Below the pieces are notes generated by a model that did not search any database, was not told the origin of the DNA, and saw nothing but the letters and a program-made list of their open reading frames with translations. From Bacillus australimaris (GTDB lineage: Bacteria; Bacillota; Bacilli; Bacillales; Bacillaceae): a stretch of DNA of 64,000 bases. The stretch spans positions 682,001 to 746,000 of the forward strand of contig NZ_LGYN01000001.1 in assembly GCF_001307105.1 (NCBI RefSeq), in the 5' to 3' direction. Below, in pieces: positions 39,960-49,310 of the stretch (positions are counted from its first letter, which is position 1; every line of letters begins with the position of its first letter). Both the position numbers and the translations under genes were made by a program.

Positions 39960-40484
39960 TTATACGTTTGATTCTGTTTTTTCATATAAATGTTCATGAA
40001 CAACCACCGTATCGGCGAAGTAATCATGAACCCCTTGCTTTTTCGGTGAAAATCCAACGACCGCATAGAGAACAAAGATCGTATTAATGTAGCGTCCGAC
40101 AATCTCTCTAAAGAAAATAACATCCCAAGTCAGCTTCTTCTCAGGCTGAAGTGAGACCACTTTAATCCCAAACACCATTTTGCCGAGTGTTTGCTGAAAA
40201 ATTTTTGTCATGATGGCGAAATAAAGAAGGAACACAATCGTTGTTGTGATGGAAAATGGAGAAAACCATCCCCCTCCTTTGGACCAGCCAAACAGACTAA
40301 AGATTGGAGAAACCGTCAAATGGTTGACACCCCAGACGACGAGCCAATCAAGAATAAACGCCCAAAATCTAATCCAAAAACCTGCAAACGCCTGTGCTTC
40401 AATTGAAGCACGCTTCACAAATACCGGCTTTGATTCTTCCTCTTGGCTGCGGCTTTCGCTTACTTCATCGAATGTAGAATCCAT
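39960..40484 (-). CDS. yteJ: RDD family membrane protein YteJ
   Basis: A 174-residue protein with three membrane segments. RDD-family residues are visible as AGFWIRFWAFILDWL (Arg and Asp of the signature) near residues 34-48. In B. subtilis YteJ acts with SppA in resistance to lantibiotics and controls SppA activity. It begins 14 bp after sppA, in the same sigma-W operon. Confidence 0.9.
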   Translation of the reverse strand: MDSTFDEVSESRSQEEESKPVFVKRASIEAQAFAGFWIRFWAFILDWLVVWGVNHLTVSPIFSLFGWSKGGGWFSPFSITTTIVFLLYFAIMTKIFQQTLGKMVFGIKVVSLQPEKKLTWDVIFFREIVGRYINTIFVLYAVVGFSPKKQGVHDYFADTVVVHEHLYEKTESNV

Positions 40485-40498
40485 CTATGATCCCTCCT

Positions 40499-41500
40499 TT
40501 ATTTTGAATAGAGATACATCGGTTTAGACCCATTTGAGCCAGCCAGTGTTTCTTTTAAATTTAGAAAATCAATTTCACTTTTAAAGAGTTTGCTTGCACT
40601 CATGTTGAAGAGAGAATTCCAGCCAAAGCTTTGAGAATAGCTGATCACTGTTGCTCCTTTTAAGCCTTTTTCATTTTTCTTCATCGCTTTTAATGCATCT
40701 TCATAATAGCCAAGCTCATCGACTAATCCGTTCGATTTCGCCTGTGTTCCATCATATACTCGGCCGTCCGCAATTTTCTTGACGTCCTGTTTTGACATGC
40801 CGCGTCCTTCAGAAATGACTTTGACAAATCCTTCATAAGAGTTATTGACCATGCTCTGCATGATGTCGCGCTCATCTTTTGTCATATCACGGTCTGGAGA
40901 CATGATGTCTTTGTATTTTCCGCTCTTAATCGTTTCATATTTAATTCCCAAGTTATCTGCGAGCTTTGAATAATTCAAACTTTGCATAATGACACCTAAC
41001 GATCCTGTTAATGTTTCAGGTGAAGCAAAGATTTTCTTCGCTGGAGTTGACACATAGTAGCCGCCAGAAGCTGCCATTGAACCCATGGATACGTAAATCG
41101 GCTTTTTCGCTTTTTTCACTTCTTCTAATTTTTTATGTATTTCAGCACTTTCATAGACACCGCCGCCAGGAGAGTTTACACGCAAGAGTACACCTTTTAC
41201 AGAAGCATCCTCTTTCGCTTTATCCAGCTCCTTCAAGAATGCACGATGATCATAACCTTCTCCACCTAATAGGCTTGATGCACCGCCATTATCTTGAATC
41301 GTTCCATTAATCTCAAGAACAGCAATTTTACCTGCGCTGCTACCATCCTCTAGTACCTTCTCTTCTATTTCATCCCCGAATTGATAGCTCATTTTATTGT
41401 CATTGAAGCTGTCGAACAAGGCCATCGTGACACTAATCACGATAGAAAATCCGAAAACACCTAGTGCAATGATCAACGCTACCCATCTTTTCGCATTCAT
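40499..41500 (-). CDS. sppA: Signal peptide peptidase SppA
   Basis: A 333-residue membrane-anchored serine protease with one N-terminal segment (residues 6-28). The catalytic Ser is in [13 protein letters not shown] and the Lys in [13 protein letters not shown], giving the Ser-Lys dyad of the family. It degrades remnant signal peptides and, in B. subtilis, contributes to antimicrobial-peptide resistance under sigma-W. A matching sigma-W promoter is upstream. Confidence 0.95.
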   Translation of the reverse strand: MNAKRWVALIIALGVFGFSIVISVTMALFDSFNDNKMSYQFGDEIEEKVLEDGSSAGKIAVLEINGTIQDNGGASSLLGGEGYDHRAFLKELDKAKEDASVKGVLLRVNSPGGGVYESAEIHKKLEEVKKAKKPIYVSMGSMAASGGYYVSTPAKKIFASPETLTGSLGVIMQSLNYSKLADNLGIKYETIKSGKYKDIMSPDRDMTKDERDIMQSMVNNSYEGFVKVISEGRGMSKQDVKKIADGRVYDGTQAKSNGLVDELGYYEDALKAMKKNEKGLKGATVISYSQSFGWNSLFNMSASKLFKSEIDFLNLKETLAGSNGSKPMYLYSK

Positions 41501-41533
41501 CTTTTTCTCCTCCTTTTTGTCTCACTTCAGTCA

Positions 41534-41559
41534 TACGAATACTCACATGAAATGTTTCA
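41534..41559 (-). promoter_or_regulatory. sigma-W promoter for sppA-yteJ
   Basis: On the minus strand TGAAAC (41554-41559) and CGTA (41534-41537) are separated by 16 nt, the full consensus of sigma-W promoters. The sppA-yteJ operon belongs to the sigma-W regulon in B. subtilis. Confidence 0.75.
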
Positions 41560-41589
41560 CAGGAATTGTGGTTTTTTTACATTTCATGT
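41545..41589. repeat. 11-bp inverted repeat at the sppA promoter
   Basis: ACATGAAATGT (41545-41555) is perfectly inverted as ACATTTCATGT (41579-41589). The proximal arm covers part of the spacer and -35 of the sigma-W promoter. It may be an operator. Confidence 0.45.
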
Positions 41590-41845
41590 AGGCATATGAT
41601 AGCACCTCTCTTAAATACCGTTCAACTTTCCATTGCCTGCAATGATATGTGTGTGACGAAAAATTGGCTTTTTTATCCTCTCCCTGCACCTAATAGGCTA
41701 TATCTCCACCGCAACGAAACACCTAAACCATTCTTTCATAAGAAAACAACTATTCAATTATGCTCAGACTTCAGCCGTTTTGAATCACTTACATCGACTC
41801 ATTTCTAAAAAGCGAATGCGATCATTCATCGTTCTTTCTAATATT

Positions 41846-41874
41846 TTTACTTTCATATGAAAAAAGTGTAAAAT
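41846..41874 (+). promoter_or_regulatory. sigma-A promoter for nadK2
   Basis: -35 TTTACT (41846-41851) is followed after 17 nt by -10 TAAAAT (41869-41874), about 70 bp before the start codon. Confidence 0.5.
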
Positions 41875-41945
41875 GTGAGCAAGGGTTTTCATGTAAGCCC
41901 TTTACTACTCGAAATCTATTTTTGACAACAAAGGGGAGAACGTCA

Positions 41946-42749
41946 ATGACAGACAATCGTCGCAATGTATTTTTCTTTTACAAAAAAGATCATGAATTGG
42001 ATGGACACATTTCTTCTCTCGAGAAGGTCGCTACCGATCAAGGCTTTCACGTCGTCAAGCGTGCAGAGGATGCCCATATTATTGCTTCAATTGGCGGGGA
42101 TGGCACATTTCTTCAAGCGGTCCGTAAAACGAACTTCCGGGATGACTGCTTGTATGTAGGGGTATCAAAATCAGAGAATACGCACCTATACTGCGATTTT
42201 TCTTTAGAGCATTTTGATAAAATGATTGACGCCATGAACACTGAACAGATTGAAGTGAGAAAATATCCGATCATCGATGTAAGCGTTGACAGTACAAATC
42301 AGTTCCATTGCTTAAATGAACTGTCGATCCGCTCCAGTATTATTAAAACATTTGTAATCGATGTGTATATAGATGACTTCCACTTTGAAACATTTAGAGG
42401 CGACGGCATGATTATTTCTACTCCAACTGGCTCAACGGCTTACAATAAATCCATAAGCGGCGCCGTGGTTGATCCGATGCTTCCTTGTATGCAGGTAACA
42501 GAGCTTGCATCGCTGAATAATAACTCATATCGTACACTTGGCGCTCCTTTCATCTTAAGCAGTGACCGCAAGCTGACTCTAAAGGTGGTGCAGGATGGAA
42601 ACGATCATCCAATTATCGGGCTTGATAACGAAGCGCTCGGCACAAAGCACGTCAAACAAATTGACATTGGCCTTTCAGGAAAAGTGATTAAAACGGTGAA
42701 ATTAAAAGACAACTCTTACTGGGAAAAAGTAAAACGCAGATTCCTTTAA
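41946..42749 (+). CDS. ppnKB: NAD kinase 2
   Basis: A 267-residue enzyme that phosphorylates NAD to NADP. The GGDGTFLQAV motif near residues 50-59, NELSIRSS near 118 and STPTGSTAYNKSISG near 155 define the family. It is the second NAD kinase paralogue of Bacillus (YtdI type, 267 residues). ATG 41946 follows AAAGGGGAG. It marks the left border of the accessory-like block. Confidence 0.94.
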   Translation: MTDNRRNVFFFYKKDHELDGHISSLEKVATDQGFHVVKRAEDAHIIASIGGDGTFLQAVRKTNFRDDCLYVGVSKSENTHLYCDFSLEHFDKMIDAMNTEQIEVRKYPIIDVSVDSTNQFHCLNELSIRSSIIKTFVIDVYIDDFHFETFRGDGMIISTPTGSTAYNKSISGAVVDPMLPCMQVTELASLNNNSYRTLGAPFILSSDRKLTLKVVQDGNDHPIIGLDNEALGTKHVKQIDIGLSGKVIKTVKLKDNSYWEKVKRRFL

Positions 42750-42751
42750 TC

Positions 42752-42779
42752 AAAAAGCTCCTTCATGGGGCTTTTTTTT
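42752..42779 (+). terminator. Terminator after ppnKB
   Basis: A 10-bp stem with one mismatch (AAAAAGCTCC / GGGGCTTTTT) runs into a long T tract. Confidence 0.85.
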
Positions 42780-42849
42780 ATGTTTTTTCATTCACGGTCA
42801 TGGTTATGGTATGATGTCACAAGTATGAATGTACGAAAAGGAGAACACG

Positions 42850-44292
42850 ATGACATTACACCATTTTGATCAATATCCATTAAGCGATGAATTGAAACAA
42901 GCGTTAGAAGCGCTTCACTTCCATACACCTACACCCGTTCAGCACGAGACATTATCCGTTGCTTTTTCAAAGCAGGATTTAATCGTCAAATCTCAGACTG
43001 GTAGCGGCAAGACCGCAGCCTATGGCCTGCCGATTTGTGAAATGGTTGATTGGGCTGAAAATAAACCGCAAGCTCTTATCCTCGTTCCAACACGAGAACT
43101 CGCGATGCAGGTTAAACAAGACCTCACAAGCCTTGGGCGATTGAAACGAATCAAAGCCGCAGCCATTTATGGAAAAGCCCCTTTTCAAGCGCAAAAAGTA
43201 GAGCTTTCACAGAAAAATCATATTGTATGCGGGACACCAGGCCGAATTTTGGATCACCTTGAGAAAGGCACTCTTTCTTTAGAAAATCTCAAATTTTTCG
43301 TGTTAGACGAAGCCGATGAAATGCTGAATATGGGATTTATTGATCAAGTCTCTTCTATTATTCAATATCTGCCGCCAAAGCGCATGTCGATGCTGTTTTC
43401 AGCGACGATGTCTGATGACATGAAGAAATTGAGCGAACAGTTTTTACAATCACCAACCGTCATTGAGATCGCACGTGAAGAAACGTCTGTACCACAAATC
43501 ACCCACACCGTGATTGAAACGGAAGAAGAAGCGAAATTCTCCCTTCTTCAGCGGACGATCGTCATTGAAAATCCAGATAGCTGCATTATTTTCTGTAATA
43601 CTCAAGACCGGGTGAATGAGCTCACGTTGAAGCTGGACGAATGGGATGTGCCCTGTGACAAAATTCACGGCGGCATGAGACAGGAAGACCGCTTTGATGT
43701 CATGGATGAATTCAAAAACGGTGAGTTCCGTTATCTCATCGCAACTGATATAGCAGCGCGGGGAATTGATGTCAGTGATATGACGCATGTTATTCATTAT
43801 GATCTTCCCTATGAAAAAGAGCGCTATATACACCGGACTGGTAGAACAGGCAGAGCAGGAAAAAGCGGAAAAACGATTGCCTTTATGACAAAGAATGCAA
43901 AGCCGCTTATTGAGGAATTAAAGCAGGATGCCGGTATTGATTTTCAGACTCAGCCTTATCCAACGAAGGAAGAAGCAGAGCAGCATGTAGAAAGCTTTGA
44001 AAAAAAGATTGAAACGCCTATTCAAAAGGAAAATAAACAGGCAGGCGTTGAGAAGAATATTATGAAGCTTTATTTTAACGGCGGGAAGAAAAAGAAGCTT
44101 CGTGCTGTTGATTTCGTTGGGACCATTGCCAAAATAGAAGGCGTGGAATTCGATGACATTGGGATTATTACGATTCAAGATACGAAAACGTATGTAGATA
44201 TTTTAAACGGAAAAGGCCCTCTTGTGCTGAATGCCATGCGCCACACAACTATTAAAGGCAAGCAGTTAAAAGTACATGAAGCTCGTTCATAA
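42850..44292 (+). CDS. dbpA: DEAD-box RNA helicase, DbpA/YxiN type
   Basis: A 480-residue helicase. Motifs in order: Q motif ([10 protein letters not shown]), Walker [25 protein letters not shown] (VLDEADEML), [12 protein letters not shown] and [11 protein letters not shown]. The last 75 residues ([21 protein letters not shown]) form the DbpA RNA-binding domain that recognises 23S rRNA hairpin 92 during large-subunit assembly. In B. subtilis the orthologue yxiN is elsewhere on the chromosome. ATG 42850 follows AAAGGAG. Next to the cold-response genes des-desKR. Confidence 0.93.
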   Translation: MTLHHFDQYPLSDELKQALEALHFHTPTPVQHETLSVAFSKQDLIVKSQTGSGKTAAYGLPICEMVDWAENKPQALILVPTRELAMQVKQDLTSLGRLKRIKAAAIYGKAPFQAQKVELSQKNHIVCGTPGRILDHLEKGTLSLENLKFFVLDEADEMLNMGFIDQVSSIIQYLPPKRMSMLFSATMSDDMKKLSEQFLQSPTVIEIAREETSVPQITHTVIETEEEAKFSLLQRTIVIENPDSCIIFCNTQDRVNELTLKLDEWDVPCDKIHGGMRQEDRFDVMDEFKNGEFRYLIATDIAARGIDVSDMTHVIHYDLPYEKERYIHRTGRTGRAGKSGKTIAFMTKNAKPLIEELKQDAGIDFQTQPYPTKEEAEQHVESFEKKIETPIQKENKQAGVEKNIMKLYFNGGKKKKLRAVDFVGTIAKIEGVEFDDIGIITIQDTKTYVDILNGKGPLVLNAMRHTTIKGKQLKVHEARS

Positions 44293-44322
44293 AAAGTAAA
44301 GGCCATGCGCCTTTACTTTTTT
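44291..44322 (+). terminator. Terminator after dbpA
   Basis: A perfect 13-bp stem (AAAAAGTAAAGGC and its inverse, 5-nt loop) ending in T. Confidence 0.88.
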
Positions 44323-44378
44323 ATTGTTGATGAGAAGAGCTCACAAACCGTGATGCCATCAGCTTTTTTGATGTCAGA

Positions 44379-44394
44379 CATGACAAATGTCATG
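44379..44394 (+). promoter_or_regulatory. DesR-type operator upstream of des
   Basis: CATGACAAATGTCATG is a palindrome with 7-bp arms around AA. It lies about 88-103 bp upstream of the des start and about 45-60 bp upstream of a TATACT -10 element that lacks a -35. This is the layout of the DesR-activated des promoter in B. subtilis. Confidence 0.65.
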
Positions 44395-44481
44395 TTGCAT
44401 ACATGATGGGTGCTACTATGAGCATGACACGTTTCCTTCTATACTTTGAAGTAGAAAGAAACGGAAAGGACTTGAACGTTC

Positions 44482-45537
44482 ATGACGACTTCAACAAACA
44501 CACAGCAGCAAGCCAGTTTACGAAAACAAGTTGGTCAATTCTCTGGTGCTGATTCGAAAAAAAGTATTATTCAGCTTTTCAATACATTTGTTCCTTTTTT
44601 TGGACTTTGGTTTCTTGCCTATTATAGTCTAAACATCTCCTACGTTTTAACCCTCTTTATTGCGGTGATTGCAGCTGGTTTTTTAGTACGTGTCTTTATT
44701 ATTTTTCACGACTGCTGCCACCAATCCTTTTTCAAGCAAAAGCCGCTGAATCACCTATTCGGTTTCTTAACAGGTGTACTCACTCTTTTCCCTTATCTTC
44801 AATGGCAAAGAGACCATTCCATTCACCATGCTACAAGCAGTAATTTAGATAAACGTGGTACTGGTGACATTTGGCTCCTGACAGTAAAAGAATATCAAGA
44901 AGCGACGAAATGGACGAAATTCCGCTACAGATTTTACCGTAATCCTTTTGTGATGTTTATTTTAGGTCCGATCTTTGTATTCCTTATTCAAAACCGGTTC
45001 AATGTAAAAAGCGCCCGTAAAAAAGAGCGCTGGAACACGCATTTGACAAACGTAACCATTCTTGCGCTAGCAGCCGCAACATGCTTTCTATTTGGCTGGC
45101 AGGAGTTCCTGCTCGTTCAAGGTCCGATCTTCCTCATCTCAGGATCTATCGGTGTATGGTTGTTTTATGTCCAGCATACGTTTGAGGATTCTTACTTTGA
45201 AGCAGATGAGCATTGGAACTATGTGCAGGCAGCTGTTGAAGGAAGCTCGTTTTACAAATTACCAAAGCTTCTTCAATGGTTAACAGGTAATATTGGCTAC
45301 CATCATGTCCATCATTTAAGCCCAAGGGTGCCGAATTATCATTTAGAGCATGCCCATGAGCAAAGTGAACCGCTGCAAAATGTCCCAACCATCACGTTGA
45401 AAACAAGTATTGAATCCATGAAATTTAGATTGTGGGATGAGGAAACGAAAGCATTCGTTACCTTCAAAGAGGCGAGGCAATCTAAAAAGATGAACGTCCC
45501 TGTCATCAAAGGAGACATTCTGAAGAAAAATGCATAA
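44482..45537 (+). CDS. des: Membrane acyl-lipid fatty acid desaturase
   Basis: A 351-residue membrane protein with four hydrophobic segments and the three histidine boxes of di-iron desaturases: HDCCH (near residue 76), HSIHH (near 112) and HVHH (near 276, in YHHVHHLSP). In B. subtilis Des puts a cis double bond in existing phospholipid chains after cold shock to restore membrane fluidity. The sensor-regulator pair desK-desR follows directly and a DesR-type operator precedes it, completing the circuit. Confidence 0.93.
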   Translation: MTTSTNTQQQASLRKQVGQFSGADSKKSIIQLFNTFVPFFGLWFLAYYSLNISYVLTLFIAVIAAGFLVRVFIIFHDCCHQSFFKQKPLNHLFGFLTGVLTLFPYLQWQRDHSIHHATSSNLDKRGTGDIWLLTVKEYQEATKWTKFRYRFYRNPFVMFILGPIFVFLIQNRFNVKSARKKERWNTHLTNVTILALAAATCFLFGWQEFLLVQGPIFLISGSIGVWLFYVQHTFEDSYFEADEHWNYVQAAVEGSSFYKLPKLLQWLTGNIGYHHVHHLSPRVPNYHLEHAHEQSEPLQNVPTITLKTSIESMKFRLWDEETKAFVTFKEARQSKKMNVPVIKGDILKKNA

Positions 45538-45543
45538 TTGGTT

Positions 45544-45573
45544 CAAGCTCTTTCTTACACTAGAAGGAGCTTG
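45544..45573 (+). terminator. Terminator between des and desK
   Basis: A 12-bp stem with one mismatch (45544-45573, 6-nt loop) follows the des stop codon. T content after it is moderate, so partial read-through into desKR is possible. Confidence 0.6.
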
Positions 45574-45654
45574 TTATCATTTACAGGATGCAGCCGCATG
45601 TTGAATTTGATAAAGTAAGGAAAAAGAATGAAAAACGAAAAAGGTGGCACACGG

Positions 45655-46791
45655 ATGAAAAAACAGTTTAAAATTCAAAAATTGCATGGGATTTCCCCCT
45701 ATATATGGGCCATTTTTTTCATCCTGCCCTTCTATTTTATCTTTAAAACACCTTCGACTTTAGGCATTGTCATCGGCATTATTTTGAATGTCGTCTTTTT
45801 CGCTGTGTATCGTTTTGCCTTTGTCGCAAAAGGATGGTCTGTATATGTCTTCGGCCTTCTCTTGATCGCCATTTCAACTGGTTATGTGATGCTCTACAGC
45901 TATATTTATTTCGCTTTTTGCATCGCCTATTTTAACGGGCATATTAAACGAAAAGTCCCCTTTTATATCTTGTACTATATCCACCTGGCGAGCGCCGCGG
46001 TTGCAGTGAACTTTAGTCTGATCTTAAAAAAGGGCTGGTTTCTTACACAAATCCCTTTTGTCGTCATCACCCTGATTAGTGCGATCCTTCTTCCTCTCAG
46101 CATTCGGAGCAGGAAGGAACGGGAACGGCTAGAGGAGAAATTAGAATATGCCAATGAACGAATTGCAGACCTTGTAAAGCTTGAAGAAAGACAGCGCATT
46201 GCACGTGACCTGCATGACACCCTCGGTCAAAAGCTTTCTCTGATCGGTTTAAAGAGCGATCTTGCCCGGAAACTCGTGTATAAAGATCCTGAACAGGCGC
46301 GTGCCGAACTCAAAAGCGTGCAGCAGACTGCCAGAACGTCTCTTAATGAAGTGCGGAAGATTGTTTCCTCCATGAAAGGCATCCGAATCAAAGATGAAAT
46401 ATCGAACATTGAGCAAATTCTCGAAGCAGCCGGAATTGAACTGATCTATGATGAAAAGGAAGCACCGAAACACATCTCACTTCTGAACGAAAACATTGTG
46501 AGCATGTGCATCAAAGAGGCGGTAACAAATGTCGTCAAACATAGTAACGCGACTGTCTGTAAAATCACCATTCACCAACAATCAAAGGAAGCCATCATCA
46601 CCGTCGAGGATGATGGAACATTCAAAGGAAATTACCCGCCCTCTCAAACAAAAGGACATGGCCTTTTAGGAATTAGAGAAAGATTGGAATTTGCAAATGG
46701 CCGCCTGCGTGTTGAGACAAAGGACGGGACAAAGCTCATCATGAGCATTCCAAATGATTCAGCAGCAAAGGAAAAGGAGGGGATAAAATGA
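45655..46791 (+). CDS. desK: Thermosensor histidine kinase DesK
   Basis: A 378-residue kinase of the NarL/HisKA_3 class. About five membrane segments (residues 10-145) form the thickness-sensing part, followed by a coiled linker (RSRKERERLEEKLEYANERI), the phosphoacceptor His in RIARDLHDTLGQKLSLIG, and an ATPase domain ending in KGHGLLGIRERLEFANG. It phosphorylates DesR when the membrane stiffens. I chose ATG 45655 (AAAGGTGG site, family N-terminus); a start nine codons earlier at 45628 is possible. Confidence 0.93.
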   Translation: MKKQFKIQKLHGISPYIWAIFFILPFYFIFKTPSTLGIVIGIILNVVFFAVYRFAFVAKGWSVYVFGLLLIAISTGYVMLYSYIYFAFCIAYFNGHIKRKVPFYILYYIHLASAAVAVNFSLILKKGWFLTQIPFVVITLISAILLPLSIRSRKERERLEEKLEYANERIADLVKLEERQRIARDLHDTLGQKLSLIGLKSDLARKLVYKDPEQARAELKSVQQTARTSLNEVRKIVSSMKGIRIKDEISNIEQILEAAGIELIYDEKEAPKHISLLNENIVSMCIKEAVTNVVKHSNATVCKITIHQQSKEAIITVEDDGTFKGNYPPSQTKGHGLLGIRERLEFANGRLRVETKDGTKLIMSIPNDSAAKEKEGIK

Positions 46792-47387
46792 TCAACATCT
46801 TTATCGCAGAAGATCAGCAAATGCTGCTTGGTGCACTCGGTTCACTTCTCGATTTAGAAGACGATATGACGGTGGTTGGGAAAGGCACGAATGGCCAGGA
46901 TGCCATCGATTTTGCTAAAAAACACGCTGTTGATATTTGCTTAATGGATATTGAAATGCCGGGAAAATCCGGACTGGATGCAGCGGAAGAGCTCAAAGGA
47001 TCAGATGTGAAAATCATTATTTTGACAACCTTTGCCCGCTCTGGTTATTTCCAAAGAGCGCTAAAAGCTGGCGTCAGCGGCTATATGCTGAAAGACAGCC
47101 CAAGCGAGGAACTCGCAAGTGCGATTCGCAGTGTGATGAAAGGGAAAAAGGTGTATGCCCCTGAATTAATGGAAGACTTATATAGTGATGAAAATCCCTT
47201 AACCGAACGAGAAAAATCGGTCCTTGAACTCGTCGCAGACGGTAAAAACACAAAAGAAATTGCAAAAGAACTCAGTATTAAAAGCGGCACTGTTCGCAAC
47301 TACATTTCCATTATATTAGATAAGCTAGAAGTGAAAAACCGCATCGAAGCCATTACACGATCAAAAGAAAAAGGCTGGTTTAAATAA
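46788..47387 (+). CDS. desR: Response regulator DesR
   Basis: A 199-residue NarL-family regulator. The receiver has acidic pocket EDQQ and phosphoacceptor Asp in ICLMDIEMPGKSG; the C-terminal LuxR-type helix-turn-helix is LTEREKSVLELVADGKNTKEI. It activates des when phosphorylated. It overlaps desK by 4 bp (ATGA). Its length equals the B. subtilis protein. Confidence 0.94.
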   Translation: MINIFIAEDQQMLLGALGSLLDLEDDMTVVGKGTNGQDAIDFAKKHAVDICLMDIEMPGKSGLDAAEELKGSDVKIIILTTFARSGYFQRALKAGVSGYMLKDSPSEELASAIRSVMKGKKVYAPELMEDLYSDENPLTEREKSVLELVADGKNTKEIAKELSIKSGTVRNYISIILDKLEVKNRIEAITRSKEKGWFK

Positions 47388-47388
47388 G

Positions 47389-47429
47389 AAAAAAGATCAG
47401 GACACACGCTGCCTTGGTCTTTTTTTTGA
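47389..47429 (+). terminator. Terminator after desR
   Basis: An imperfect stem (AAAAGATCAGG paired with CCTTGGTCTTTT) is followed by eight T. Confidence 0.7.
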
Positions 47430-47475
47430 TAAAAAATCTCTTCTTTATTTTTTATCACCAGCTATCAAAATGTCA

Positions 47476-47506
47476 TTGACAACAGCCCACAGTCCTATGA
47501 TATGAT
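47476..47506 (+). promoter_or_regulatory. Promoter of the siderophore-binding protein gene
   Basis: TTGACA (47476-47481) and TATGAT (47501-47506) are 19 nt apart, slightly long for sigma-A. The Fur box begins 8 bp after the -10. Confidence 0.4.
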
Positions 47507-47514
47507 ATCCGAGT

Positions 47515-47533
47515 GATAATAATTATCATTATC
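47515..47533 (+). promoter_or_regulatory. Fur box
   Basis: The 19-bp site agrees with the classic Fur box (GATAAT, ATT ATC ATT ATC pattern) at 17 of 19 positions, with overlapping 7-1-7 inverted repeats. It covers the predicted transcription start, so iron-loaded Fur would block the gene. Confidence 0.85.
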
Positions 47534-47586
47534 ACTAATTCAACCAAATATACGGCTATGTGCCGATTTCAAAGGAGTCTACTTTC

Positions 47587-48510
47587 ATGAAGAAAATATT
47601 GTTCCCTCTGATGCTCATCATTGTACTTGCGTTGAGCGCATGTGGCAATAGCAGCAGCTCTTCCTCAAATAAAGGAAATCAATCAACATCATCATCAGAC
47701 AAAATTACATATCAATCTGAAAATGGCCCTGTGAAGCTTCCAGCGCATCCAAAACGTGTCGTTGTTCTTGGTTCTTTCGCAGGTAATGTATTGTCACTTG
47801 GTGTGAACGTCGTCGGTGCTGACTCTTGGTCAAAAAAGAACCCGCGCTTCCAAAAGGAATTGAAAGATGCGGAAGAAATATCGGATGCAAATGTAGAGAA
47901 AATCATGAAGCTAAAGCCTGACGTCATTATTGGCTTAAGCGGTGCTAAAAATGTAGAAAAACTCGAAAAGATCGCACCAACCGTTTTGTTTACGTATAAC
48001 AAAGTCGATTTCCTACAACAGCAAATTGAAATCGGTAAAGTATTAAACAAAGAAAAAGAAGCCAAAGCTTGGGTAAAAGATTTCAAAAAACGCGCAGCTG
48101 AAGCTGGAAAAGAAATCAAAGCAAAAATTGGTAAAGATGCAACAGTTTCTGTCTTTGAAAGTGGCACAAAAGAGCTCTACGTCTTTGGAGATGCATGGGG
48201 CCGCGGAACAGAAATCCTCTATCAGGAAATGAAATTGAAAATGCCTGAGAAAGTGAAAGAAAAAGCATTAAAAGCCGGCTACTATGCAGTTTCGCAAGAG
48301 GTCATTCCTGAATTTGCTGGAGATTATATGATCATTAGTAAAAACAGCGAAATGGACAATTCCTATCAAAACAGTAAAATTTACAAGTCCATCCCAGCTG
48401 TCAAAAAACATCGTGTGTATGAGGCCAATGCAGAAGAATTCTATTTTAATGACCCGATCACACTTGAATACCAACTCTCATTCTTTAAAAAGCACTTTTT
48501 AGGTAAATAA
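47587..48510 (+). CDS. Iron-siderophore substrate-binding lipoprotein
   Basis: A 307-residue lipoprotein of the class III (FhuD/YxeB-like) substrate-binding family. The signal peptide ends in the lipobox LALSAC with the lipidated Cys at residue 20, then a Ser/Asn-rich linker. The core has PKRVVVLGSFAGNVLSLG near residue 60 and a long central helix. It would bind ferric hydroxamate-type siderophores, by resemblance only. No permease or ATPase gene is nearby, so it probably serves a transporter encoded elsewhere. Fur control is visible upstream. ATG 47587 follows AAAGGAG. Confidence 0.88.
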   Translation: MKKILFPLMLIIVLALSACGNSSSSSSNKGNQSTSSSDKITYQSENGPVKLPAHPKRVVVLGSFAGNVLSLGVNVVGADSWSKKNPRFQKELKDAEEISDANVEKIMKLKPDVIIGLSGAKNVEKLEKIAPTVLFTYNKVDFLQQQIEIGKVLNKEKEAKAWVKDFKKRAAEAGKEIKAKIGKDATVSVFESGTKELYVFGDAWGRGTEILYQEMKLKMPEKVKEKALKAGYYAVSQEVIPEFAGDYMIISKNSEMDNSYQNSKIYKSIPAVKKHRVYEANAEEFYFNDPITLEYQLSFFKKHFLGK

Positions 48511-48517
48511 GCTGAAG

Positions 48518-48543
48518 CAAGGGATCTCTTCCCTTGCTTTTTT
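48518..48543 (+). terminator. Terminator after the siderophore-binding gene
   Basis: A perfect 8-bp stem (GCAAGGGA / TCCCTTGC, 5-nt loop) followed by five T. Confidence 0.85.
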
Positions 48544-48620
48544 CTTGTCTACTTCTAGCGGCAGCGCTTTTTTTTCGATACAATGACATACAAGCGAATA
48601 CAAAAAGTGTGGTGCTGATT

Positions 48621-49310
48621 TTGTTTAAGATTTTACTGATTGAAGATGATACAACCCTCTTCCAAGAAATCAAAGAACGTCTAGTCAACTGGTCCTATGA
48701 TGTCTATGGGATTCACGATTTCAACCAGGTTCTGCAGGAATTCACTTCTGTCCAGCCTGATCTCGTCATTATTGATATACAGCTGCCGAAATATGATGGC
48801 TTTCATTGGTGCCGGATGATTCGGCATCATTCAAATGTTCCGATCATCTTCTTATCATCAAGAGACCACCCTGCTGATATGGTCATGTCGATGCAGCTCG
48901 GTGCAGATGATTTTGTTCAAAAACCCTTTCACTTTGACGTGCTCATTGCCAAAGTGAGTGCGGTTCTTCGGCGTGTGCATGATTATAATGCAGAACCGGC
49001 TAGCCTAAAGGTATGGTGCGGCGCTGCCATTGACCTAGAAAAAAACACCGTAACAAATGATCACGGTGAAGTTGAATTAACGAAAAATGAGTTGTTTATT
49101 CTCAAGGAATTGATTCAGCATAAAAATCATATCGTCAGCCGGGAATCACTCATTCAAGCATTGTGGGAGGATGAACGGTTTGTTAGTGACAATACATTGA
49201 CTGTAAACGTCAATCGTCTTCGAAAAAAACTAGACGAGATTTCCCTTGGAGCCTTCATTGAGACAAAAGTAGGTCAAGGCTATCTTGCGAAGGAAAAGGA
49301 TGATCAATGA
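48621..49310 (+). CDS. bceR: Response regulator, BceR type
   Basis: A 229-residue OmpR-family regulator. The receiver has IEDDTTLFQEI, phosphoacceptor Asp in VIIDIQLPKYDGFHWCR and Lys in VQKPFHFDVL; the winged helix ends TKVGQGYLAKE. It closely resembles remembered BceR of B. subtilis (bacitracin response) and less so the paralogues PsdR and YxdJ. I chose TTG 48621 because it gives the family N-terminus; the ribosome binding site is weak (GTGGTG), and upstream ATG starts add a non-family segment. It overlaps bceS by 4 bp. Confidence 0.88.
   Translation: MFKILLIEDDTTLFQEIKERLVNWSYDVYGIHDFNQVLQEFTSVQPDLVIIDIQLPKYDGFHWCRMIRHHSNVPIIFLSSRDHPADMVMSMQLGADDFVQKPFHFDVLIAKVSAVLRRVHDYNAEPASLKVWCGAAIDLEKNTVTNDHGEVELTKNELFILKELIQHKNHIVSRESLIQALWEDERFVSDNTLTVNVNRLRKKLDEISLGAFIETKVGQGYLAKEKDDQ

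Larger units (their letters stand above)
41501..41945. other. 445-bp divergent region between sppA and nadK2
   Basis: It holds the sigma-W promoter and inverted repeat on the sppA side and the nadK2 promoter on the other side. A short open frame within it (80 codons) has no ribosome binding site or recognisable product, and I do not call it. The middle 41600-41830 shows nothing I can name. Confidence 0.5.

Noticed and set aside
41566-41808. 80-codon open frame between sppA and ppnKB
   Set aside because: No ribosome binding site, odd composition, and it lies across the divergent promoter region.
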